Shown piece by piece: positions 1-4,685 of a stretch of 7,452 nucleotides of DNA. Source of the DNA: Candidatus Shapirobacteria bacterium (GTDB taxonomy: Bacteria; Patescibacteriota; Microgenomatia; UBA12405; JAUWLS01); NCBI GenBank assembly GCA_030667285.1, contig DAOUWE010000023.1, positions 1 through 7,452 of the forward strand, given 5' to 3'. The notes beneath the pieces are model-generated. The model ran no database searches. It worked only from the letters and a program-made list of their open reading frames with translations, and had not been told where the DNA came from. Made by a program: the position numbers and the translations under genes. Every line of letters starts with the position of its first letter. The stretch's first letter is position 1.

Positions 1-669
1 ATGAACGAGGCGTTGTTAAATATGATAGGAAAAAATATTGTCGATCCAGAGGGCAACGAGTTGGCTTTGGAGATACTGGATTATATGAGAGAAAAGATTA
101 CGATTTACCAGAAAGAAACGGACGAAATGTTTAATTTGGAGGCTACGCCGGCGGAGAGCACGGCTTATCGGTTTGCCAGGATTGATAAGCAAAAATATCC
201 AAGCATGATTTGTGCTAATGAGAAGGATACCAAGAAGGGGGCGGTTCCTTTTTATACTAATTCTAGTCACTTGCCTGTTTCTCATACCGACGATATTTTT
301 GAGGCTTTTGACCATCAGGACGAGTTGCAGTGTAAATATACAGGAGGGACTGTCTTACACGGCTTTTTGGGGGAGAGTCTGCCTGACATTAAGAGTGTAA
401 AAAAGTTGGTTAGAAAATTGGCTCAGAGTTATAAGATGCCATATTTTTCAATAACACCGACTTTCTCGGTATGCTCGGTGCATGGTTATTTAAAAGGTGA
501 GCAGATATATTGTCCGAAATGTGACGAAGAGCGAAAAGACAAGAAGGGTCCCAGAACAAAATGTGAGGTCTTTTCGAGAATAGTGGGATACTTGAGACCG
601 ATATCGCAATGGAATGAAGGCAAGGCGGAAGAATATAAAAACAGAAAAGAATATAAAATAAAGAAATGA
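1..669 (+). CDS. nrdD: Anaerobic ribonucleoside-triphosphate reductase, C-terminal part (5' end outside window)
   Basis: This is the C-terminal 222 residues of the class III (glycyl radical) ribonucleotide reductase, which reduces ribonucleoside triphosphates to dNTPs in the cytoplasm under anaerobic conditions. The frame is open at the window edge and family members are usually 600-800 residues, so the ATG at base 1 is probably internal. Visible landmarks are the PTFSVCSVHGY segment with C158 and H161, CPKC with C171 and C174, and C188. These make up the zinc-binding region, in the CxxH form of the first pair that many NrdD proteins have. The glycyl radical loop RIVGYLRP follows, with G196 as the expected radical site, then WNEGKAEEYKNR. 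The stop overlaps the nrdG start in an ATGA (666-669), so the two are translationally coupled. The active-site cysteines lie upstream of the window and cannot be checked. The identification is secure. Confidence 0.95.
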   Translation: MNEALLNMIGKNIVDPEGNELALEILDYMREKITIYQKETDEMFNLEATPAESTAYRFARIDKQKYPSMICANEKDTKKGAVPFYTNSSHLPVSHTDDIFEAFDHQDELQCKYTGGTVLHGFLGESLPDIKSVKKLVRKLAQSYKMPYFSITPTFSVCSVHGYLKGEQIYCPKCDEERKDKKGPRTKCEVFSRIVGYLRPISQWNEGKAEEYKNRKEYKIKK

Positions 670-1376
670 TTCTGGGTGGGTTACAGAAAACTACGTTGGT
701 TGATTTTCCGGGAAGAATCGCCTGTACGGTTTTTACCGTTGGTTGTAATTTTAGATGTCCTTTTTGTCACAATAAAGATCTGGTGGGGGGAGACAAAAAT
801 CGATTAGAGATAATCAAAGAAGAGGATTTCTTTGAGTTTTTAAAAAAAAGAAAAAAAGTTCTTGAAGGAGTTTGTATTACCGGAGGAGAGCCTACTTTGC
901 AGAAAGATCTTTTTGCATTTTGTAGGAAAATTAAGAGCATGGGATTAGACTTGAAATTGGATACCAACGGAAGCAATCCGGAAATCGTTAAGAAATTAAT
1001 CGAGAACAAAATGGTGGATTATGTGGCGATTGATTTCAAGACTGAGTGGAATAGTTATCCTGACTTGGCGGGGGTAGAGGTGGAAGTTGAGAAGGTACAG
1101 GAGACGATGAAATACGTAATGAGGTCGGTTCCGGCGTACTGTATCAGAACGACTCATGTTCCAACGATGCACTCTGATGCGGTTTTGAAAAAAATGGCGG
1201 TTTGGCTTTTGAATGCCTCAAAAGACAACAGTGACTTGGTTTGGATTTTACAAAAATTTAGACCAATAAATTGCCTGGATGTAGAGTATGAAAAAATTGA
1301 GGCCTGGAGTGATGAAGAGATGAAGAATATGACAAGAGAGCTTAGAAAAAAGTTTGCCTTTGTGAGGTTGGGTTAA
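666..1376 (+). CDS. nrdG: Anaerobic ribonucleotide reductase activating protein (radical SAM)
   Basis: This is a 236-residue radical SAM enzyme that uses a 4Fe-4S cluster and S-adenosylmethionine to place the glycyl radical on NrdD. The N-terminus MILGGLQKTTLVDFPGR is typical of the longer NrdG type. The cluster motif GCNFRCPFCHN supplies C27, C31 and C34 (CxxxCxxC). The SAM-contact motif ITGGEPT lies at about residues 71-77, KLDTNG at 97-102, DYVAIDFKT near 118-126 and QKFRP near 196-200, all in the family order. The ATG overlaps the nrdD stop by four bases, and coupling to its substrate protein fits the function. The TAA stop lies inside the left arm of a hairpin that probably ends the transcript. 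The last bases overlap the stop codon of the minus-strand DedA gene. There is no Shine-Dalgarno sequence, only A-rich DNA before the start. Confidence 0.95.
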   Translation: MILGGLQKTTLVDFPGRIACTVFTVGCNFRCPFCHNKDLVGGDKNRLEIIKEEDFFEFLKKRKKVLEGVCITGGEPTLQKDLFAFCRKIKSMGLDLKLDTNGSNPEIVKKLIENKMVDYVAIDFKTEWNSYPDLAGVEVEVEKVQETMKYVMRSVPAYCIRTTHVPTMHSDAVLKKMAVWLLNASKDNSDLVWILQKFRPINCLDVEYEKIEAWSDEEMKNMTRELRKKFAFVRLG

Positions 1377-1398
1377 GAATTTTTCTTAATCCATTTTT
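1370..1398 (+). terminator. Rho-independent terminator of nrdD-nrdG, built on the stop codon
   Basis: The arms at 1370-1379 (GGGTTAAGAA) and 1383-1392 (TTCTTAATCC) form a 10-bp stem with one G-U wobble and a TTT loop. A run of five T follows at 1394-1398, then a second T run at 1402-1405. The left arm contains the nrdG TAA stop. The whole element lies inside the 3' coding end of the convergent DedA gene. On the minus strand no T run follows the hairpin, so it should work mainly for nrdDG. Confidence 0.7.
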
Positions 1399-2017
1399 CT
1401 CTTTTGAGATAGAGAAAACCAAGAATGAGACCCCCGCCGGCGATGGTTACAAGACCTTCTATTTTATCTAGACCATGGGCTAGAGAAATGTAGGTTTCAC
1501 CCATTTGAAGACCGATGAATCCAAGGAGGGTGGCGCGAATCAAAAGAGCCAAGAAAATCATGGGGTAAAATTTCCGAGGCTTGATGACAAAGCCTCCGCA
1601 AAAGCCGGCCATGAGGGAGACCGGAACAACCGGGATAATAGTAGCGATGAGGATAAAAACTTCGTCCTTGATTGTTTTTTGCCAATCAGCTTTTACCCTT
1701 TCGATTAATTTCCAAGAAATTCCTATATATTTTCCGAAACGATCAATTAAAGGTTTTCCGCCGAAATAAGCAGTGAGATAAACCAAAGAGACACCGATAG
1801 TGGCACCGATGGTGTAAGGAAGAGCTACGCGAATAAATAGTTGCCAGATGGTTTCAAAAAAAGGAGTGTTTTGGGGGCCGAGGATAGCGCCACCGGCCAT
1901 GGTGATAATGGGGCTGGGAATAGGAACGATGATTTGCTCGATGAATCCTCCGCCGAACATGGCGGCCAGAGGGTGAGTGGCGATGGAGGAAAGTATGCTT
2001 TCGAGAATTTTTTCCAT
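1373..2017 (-). CDS. DedA/VTT (SNARE-associated) family integral membrane protein
   Basis: This is a 214-residue, very hydrophobic inner-membrane protein of the DedA/VTT superfamily. Some members move lipid carriers such as undecaprenyl phosphate or act as scramblases, but the substrate here cannot be told. Residues 25-43 (FIEQIIVPIPSPIITMAGG) match the acidic residue plus proline-rich re-entrant segment of the family. Residues 71-90 (GATIGVSLVYLTAYFGGKPL) match the Gly-rich helix with YxxG. Residues 123-145 (ending LMAGFCGGFVI) match the second re-entrant segment, although the usual Arg before the Ile-Pro is not visible. The last helix (about 187-203) ends in a basic tail. I chose the ATG at 2015-2017: a promoter-like -35/-10 lies directly before it, and the 16 extra residues from the ATG at 2063-2065 (MPCPVYFFIFHRYHKP) do not look like family sequence. 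It is convergent with nrdG, with a 4-bp stop overlap (TTAA). Confidence 0.8.
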   Translation of the reverse strand: MEKILESILSSIATHPLAAMFGGGFIEQIIVPIPSPIITMAGGAILGPQNTPFFETIWQLFIRVALPYTIGATIGVSLVYLTAYFGGKPLIDRFGKYIGISWKLIERVKADWQKTIKDEVFILIATIIPVVPVSLMAGFCGGFVIKPRKFYPMIFLALLIRATLLGFIGLQMGETYISLAHGLDKIEGLVTIAGGGLILGFLYLKREKWIKKNS

Positions 2018-2023
2018 GGGTTT

Positions 2024-2052
2024 ATGGTAGCGATGAAAGATAAAAAAGTAAA
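2024..2052 (-). promoter_or_regulatory. Candidate promoter for the DedA gene
   Basis: Read on the minus strand, TTTACT (2047-2052) is followed after a 17-base spacer by TACCAT (2024-2029). Each hexamer matches four of six consensus bases. The -10 ends six bases before the ATG at 2015-2017, so transcription would start at or next to the start codon. The match is modest, and its main value is to support the internal start. Confidence 0.4.
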
Positions 2053-2107
2053 CAGGACAGGGCATTGAGAGAATAAGAAAAACAGAGAGTCTGATTACTA
2101 GGTTTTA

Positions 2108-2116
2108 TGCTAAAGT
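2108..2116 (+). promoter_or_regulatory. Extended -10 promoter of thyA-DHFR, probably leaderless
   Basis: TGCTAAAGT is a TGn-extended -10 (hexamer TAAAGT, 2111-2116, four of six consensus bases). It ends five bases before the thyA ATG at 2122. No good -35 is visible, as is common for extended -10 promoters. The expected transcription start falls at or beside the ATG, leaving no room for a ribosome binding site, and none is seen. Confidence 0.5.
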
Positions 2117-2121
2117 GATTT

Positions 2122-2961
2122 ATGACAGAGTTTGACCGATGTTATCAAGATATTTTGAGAAAGATAATGGAAGAGGGGGTGGAAGAGTTGAACGAGCGAA
2201 CGGGACATAAAACTAAGGCCTTGCCAGGAGTGAGTTTTACGGTGAGCAAGGGTTTTCCTTTACTTACATTAAGAAAGGTGCCGGTTCGTTTTTTTGTGGC
2301 GGAGCAGATTTGGTTTTTGATGGGAAGCAGAAGACCTTCTGAGTTTTTAAACGATTATGTGAAAGCCTGGGATGATTTTATGAACATAGACGGGGTGGTG
2401 ACGACGGCTTATGGATATCGTTGGGCCCATCATTTTGGAAGAGATCAAATTGCCGGGTTGGTTAAACTTTTGAAAAAGCAGCCTTCGTCTCGACATGGAG
2501 TGGTGATCACTTGGGATCCAGCTGATGACGGATTGGATGCTAGTTTGGGTGGAAGATATAAGAAGAATGTGCCTTGTCCTTTTTGTTTTGTGGTTAATAT
2601 TATTGGTGGTAAGTTGAATTTGCACAATATAATAAGGTCAAACGATTGGATATTGGGTGGAGTAATGGATACAGCCGGTTTTGCCCTTCTTCAGAATATA
2701 TTGGCGGCTTGTTTGGGTGTAGGGGTGGGAACATATTGCCATACGGTTTCAAATGCTCATGTTTATGATATTCATTATGATGTAGCTTGGAAACTCCTAG
2801 AGCGTAAAAACGATCATAAAGAGATTAAATTGAAACCTAAAAAAAACTGGTTTGTTAGGGCCAAAGAAGGGGATCACTCTTTGGTAGAAGAAATAATGGG
2901 ACAGTTTGAGAAACAGTATGAGCCAATGAAATCAGTGGGAAAGTTAGGAATGGTTCTATGA
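2122..2961 (+). CDS. thyA: Thymidylate synthase family enzyme with Asp at the base-recognition site (dTMP synthase or dCMP methylase)
   Basis: This 279-residue homologue of ThyA would transfer a methyl group from methylene-THF to C5 of a pyrimidine deoxynucleotide. Conserved residues, with E. coli equivalents in brackets, are R26 (R21), E61 in AEQIWFL (E58), W83 (W80), Y97 in YGYRW (Y94), catalytic C152 in VPCPF (C146), R172-S173 and D175 (R166, S167, D169), and H213 and Y215 in AHVY (H207, Y209). The end KLGMVL resembles the folate-closing C-terminal tail. Two positions are odd. D183 (GAT, 2668-2670) replaces Asn177, which reads the uracil ring, in an ungapped alignment from the RS motif to the following ALL. 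H125 replaces the second phosphate-binding Arg (R127). Asp at the Asn position is the state in T4 dCMP hydroxymethylase. The gene overlaps the reductase gene by ATGA, which fits a reaction that releases dihydrofolate. The family is certain; the substrate (dUMP or dCMP) is open. Confidence 0.93.
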   Translation: MTEFDRCYQDILRKIMEEGVEELNERTGHKTKALPGVSFTVSKGFPLLTLRKVPVRFFVAEQIWFLMGSRRPSEFLNDYVKAWDDFMNIDGVVTTAYGYRWAHHFGRDQIAGLVKLLKKQPSSRHGVVITWDPADDGLDASLGGRYKKNVPCPFCFVVNIIGGKLNLHNIIRSNDWILGGVMDTAGFALLQNILAACLGVGVGTYCHTVSNAHVYDIHYDVAWKLLERKNDHKEIKLKPKKNWFVRAKEGDHSLVEEIMGQFEKQYEPMKSVGKLGMVL

Positions 2962-3506
2962 AAATAATACTGGTTTGTGCGATTTCAGTGGATGGGAAAA
3001 CCGCAAGGTCTGCCAATGATAGTTTGTTTTGGACAGGTAAGGAGGAAAAGAAATGGTTTGCTGGATTAACCAGAAGAGTTGGGGTATTGGTTATTGGACG
3101 AAAGACATACGAGCAGATGCGAGAAATATATAAGCGTTTGGATAATGCAAAGAAACTTACAGCAGGGCGTTTACTGAAGGTAATAACTAGGAGTCCGGAA
3201 AAATATAAAAGTGTTTCGGGTAAGGTGGAGTTTGAGAATGGAGACCTTAAAAAAGTGATTAGTAGACTTGAGAGTGAGGGTTTTTCAGAGATAGTGGTAG
3301 GTGGTGGTCCGGAGATTAATAGACTTTTTCTTGAAAGTCGTTTGGTGGATGAAGTTTGGTTGTCGGTGGTGCCGATTTTGTGGGGCAAGGGATTGGATTT
3401 GGTGTCTAAAGGTGATTTGTTGGGAGTGCGACTTGGTTTGATAAAAACGGAAAAATTGGGCGAGGGTGGAGTGGTTTTAAAGTATCGGGTATTGAAGTCG
3501 GATTAG
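2958..3506 (+). CDS. RibD-type dihydrofolate reductase family protein
   Basis: This 182-residue protein of the DHFR/RibD C-terminal fold probably reduces dihydrofolate to THF with NADPH. The N-terminal strand and loop IILVCAISVDGKTA, then VIGRKTYEQM (about 46-54) and VVGGGPEINRLFLESRLVDE (about 113-132) are the family motifs. The last one and VVPILWGKGLDL are closer to the RibD reductase domain (PF01872/COG0262) than to classical FolA. W25 and W33-F34 have the spacing of E. coli W22 and W30-F31, which places E30 at the catalytic acid position (D27). There is no deaminase domain attached, so this is not a full RibD. Its start overlaps the thyA stop by four bases, and that coupling is the best argument for a role in folate recycling. 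A riboflavin-pathway reductase is the alternative, but no other riboflavin gene is present. The stop overlaps the convergent deaminase gene stop. Confidence 0.85.
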   Translation: MKIILVCAISVDGKTARSANDSLFWTGKEEKKWFAGLTRRVGVLVIGRKTYEQMREIYKRLDNAKKLTAGRLLKVITRSPEKYKSVSGKVEFENGDLKKVISRLESEGFSEIVVGGGPEINRLFLESRLVDEVWLSVVPILWGKGLDLVSKGDLLGVRLGLIKTEKLGEGGVVLKYRVLKSD

Positions 3507-3946
3507 CGCCGGTATAGTTTTTTGGAATCTTGGTGGAGATAGACATTTTTTATACCGGCTTTTATCATGGCATTCCAGCAGGGTTTACAACACCACCAGT
3601 GGCCGTCAAGATAGAGATCTGCTCCTTTTATGTTTTTGTTGTTTTTTTGAGCGTTTTTGACAGCCATGGCTTCGGCATGACCCTCTTGCAGGCAGATTTT
3701 TTTACAGAGATGCCATCCTTTTCCAGTTTTAAAACCTTGTTGGAGGCGGGGGCAAATGGGTACTTTTTTTCCAGCGTTGGATCCTCGGCCGATAATTCTT
3801 TTATTTTTTACGACTACTGCTCCAGTGGGGTGTCCAGAACAGCCTTTTTTATTTTTCACTTTTCGAGCCTCTTTTAGGAATTTATTTTGAGGTGAAACAT
3901 AAGAAATAGTTCTATTTGGCGGTAGGTATGGATATTTTACATTCAT
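3503..3946 (-). CDS. dCMP/cytidine deaminase family zinc protein
   Basis: This 147-residue protein has the cytidine/deoxycytidylate deaminase fold and most likely converts dCMP to dUMP. The catalytic signature is H90-A-E92 (GHAEAMAV), followed by C120 and C123 in WWCCKPCWNAMIKAGI, giving the zinc ligands H90, C120, C123 and the proton-shuttling E92. The usual Pro before the first Cys of PCxxC is replaced by Cys (C119). GCSGHPTGAVVVKNKRIIG (about 35-53) is the normal first strand pair. C36, C65, C81 and C85 sit where many dCMP deaminases have a second, structural zinc site, which I infer but cannot prove. The ATG at 3946 is the only reasonable start, since an in-frame TAA lies four codons upstream. 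It is divergent from the Dcd/Dut gene and convergent with the reductase gene, surrounded by thymidylate genes. It could also act on 5-substituted dCMP. Confidence 0.85.
   Translation of the reverse strand: MNVKYPYLPPNRTISYVSPQNKFLKEARKVKNKKGCSGHPTGAVVVKNKRIIGRGSNAGKKVPICPRLQQGFKTGKGWHLCKKICLQEGHAEAMAVKNAQKNNKNIKGADLYLDGHWWCCKPCWNAMIKAGIKNVYLHQDSKKLYRR
3508..3563 (+). terminator. Inverted repeat at the convergent junction, possible terminator for thyA-DHFR
   Basis: GCCGGTATA (3508-3516) and TATACCGGC (3551-3559) are perfect 9-base complements with a 34-base loop, followed by TTTT (3560-3563). It starts two bases after the reductase stop codon and lies within the deaminase 3' coding end. The long loop and short T run make it a weaker terminator than the one after nrdG. 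On the minus strand no T run follows. Confidence 0.4.
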
Positions 3947-3967
3947 AAAGAAGATGGATTACTTTTT

Positions 3968-3976
3968 TGTTATTAT
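3968..3976 (+). promoter_or_regulatory. Extended -10 promoter of the Dcd/Dut gene, leaderless
   Basis: TGTTATTAT is a TGn-extended -10 (hexamer TATTAT, 3971-3976, five of six consensus bases). It ends seven bases before the ATG at 3984, so the expected transcription start coincides with the start codon. This supports the ATG at 3984 over the in-frame ATG at 3954, which lies upstream of the promoter. Confidence 0.55.
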
Positions 3977-4000
3977 AGAAGATATGTCGATTTTGGTAAA
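3972..4000 (-). promoter_or_regulatory. Divergent promoter of the deaminase gene
   Basis: On the minus strand, TTTACC (3995-4000, four of six consensus bases) is followed by a 17-base spacer and a perfect TATAAT (3972-3977). The -10 shares five bases with the -10 of the plus-strand gene, and the -35 lies inside that gene's coding start. The expected leader is only about 19 bases, with no Shine-Dalgarno sequence. Confidence 0.5.
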
Positions 4001-4625
4001 TGGAGAGATAAAGAAACTACTTGATCGAGGTGATTTGAGTTTTAAGCCTAACCTGGACAAGTTTCAGTTTCAACAACATTCCGTAGATTTGCGATTAGGT
4101 TTTACTTTCATGGTTCCTCGCTTGTGGGATTTGGTGTCAGAAGGACGGGTGGCTTTGAATATGAAAAAACTAGATAGTAAGAAAAAAGGATTTGAAGTAA
4201 TAACGTTGGAAGAAAAACAGTATTTTGAAGTGTTGCCGGGAGAGTATGTGATAGTTTCTACTTTGGAACAGATGAAACTACCTTCTTTTTTGATGGGTGT
4301 TTTGTATCCTAGGTCGAGTGTGAACAGGAGAGGTCTTTCTTTGGACTTAACGGGCATAATTGATGCCGGTTACGAAGGAAGCTTGATTGTGCCGGTGAGG
4401 AACAACACAAGAACACAGACAATTAGACTGTATCCCGGAGAAAGATTTTGCCAGATAGTTTTCCATTGTTTAAGTGGTGAAGTTGAAATAAAAAAGAGCC
4501 GATATCATAAAAAAGATGTGACAGTTGAGGTTTTGGGGGAGAGGAGTAAAACAGAAATGGAATTGGTGAGGAAAGGAAGATTGAGGGAAGTGAAGAGTCG
4601 GTATGTGCCAAAGAGAAAGAAGTAG
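3984..4625 (+). CDS. Dcd/Dut family nucleotidohydrolase, probably dUTP diphosphatase rather than dCTP deaminase
   Basis: This 213-residue protein has the trimeric dCTP deaminase/dUTPase fold. Family motifs in order are MSILVNGEIKKLL at the N-terminus, QHSVDLRLG (31-39), PGEYVIVSTLEQMKLP (85-100), YPRSSVNRRGLSLDL (108-122, with R110, S111, S112 and R115 as in E. coli Dcd), GIIDAGYEG (124-132) and LYPGERFCQIVF (149-160). The catalytic Glu of dCTP deaminase (E. coli E138) aligns without gaps to P137 in SLIVPVRNN, so deamination is unlikely. The IIDAGYEG segment reads like dUTPase motif III, and similar Dcd-like proteins in archaea are annotated as Dut. The usual Dcd C-terminal YQGQ-type motif is absent; instead there is a basic tail of about 40 residues. 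I start at 3984 because a promoter lies directly before it. The product would be dUMP for thymidylate synthesis. The family is sure, the reaction less so. Confidence 0.85.
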   Translation: MSILVNGEIKKLLDRGDLSFKPNLDKFQFQQHSVDLRLGFTFMVPRLWDLVSEGRVALNMKKLDSKKKGFEVITLEEKQYFEVLPGEYVIVSTLEQMKLPSFLMGVLYPRSSVNRRGLSLDLTGIIDAGYEGSLIVPVRNNTRTQTIRLYPGERFCQIVFHCLSGEVEIKKSRYHKKDVTVEVLGERSKTEMELVRKGRLREVKSRYVPKRKK

Positions 4626-4629
4626 ACAA

Positions 4630-4652
4630 AGAAAGTACTTTTCTGGTTTTTT
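4630..4652 (+). terminator. Weak A-U hairpin and T run after the Dcd/Dut gene
   Basis: AGAAA and TTTCT form a 5-bp A-U-rich stem around GTACT (4630-4644), followed two bases later by six T (4647-4652). The stem is weak, and the T run overlaps the -35 of the glyA promoter, so this may be chance in AT-rich spacer DNA. Confidence 0.22.
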
Positions 4653-4680
4653 GAGGATGATTTTTTTTGTGTGAGATAAT
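4651..4680 (+). promoter_or_regulatory. Promoter of glyA-folD-gltX, leaderless
   Basis: TTGAGG (4651-4656, four of six consensus bases) and GATAAT (4675-4680, five of six) are separated by 18 bases, and the -10 is extended by TGA (4672-4674). It ends five bases before the GTG at 4686. It is the best promoter in the window because both boxes and the extension are present. An AGGGAG abuts the GTG and is too close to act as a ribosome binding site. Confidence 0.6.
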
Positions 4681-4685
4681 AGGGA

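Noticed and set aside
841..857. A-rich run in nrdG as a possible slippage or frameshift site
   Set aside because: The frame is intact through the run and the protein keeps all NrdG motifs on both sides, so no programmed or mutational frameshift is needed.
2018..2065. Longer start of the DedA protein with 16 extra residues
   Set aside because: A promoter-like -35/-10 pair lies inside this stretch and ends six bases before the inner ATG, and the extra residues do not resemble DedA N-termini. Not excluded, because a weak TATTCT precedes the outer ATG.
661..2961. Possible recoding of TGA as glycine (SR1/Gracilibacteria code)
   Set aside because: nrdD and the synthase gene both end at TGA exactly where homologues end and the next gene begins by ATGA overlap, so TGA is a stop here.
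2855..3388. 177-residue minus-strand open frame opposite the reductase gene
   Set aside because: It is Ser/Pro/Leu-rich low-complexity translation with no family motif, lying wholly opposite recognisable plus-strand genes. Purine-rich coding strands leave long open frames on the opposite strand.
3530..3877. 115-residue plus-strand open frame opposite the deaminase
   Set aside because: The minus-strand frame has the HAE and CxxC deaminase motifs. The plus-strand frame is Phe-rich with no recognisable domain.
3954..3983. Longer start of the Dcd/Dut protein (MDYFFVIIED)
   Set aside because: These ten residues lie across the extended -10 promoter, and family proteins begin with the MSILVNGEI-type segment, so the ATG at 3984 is preferred.
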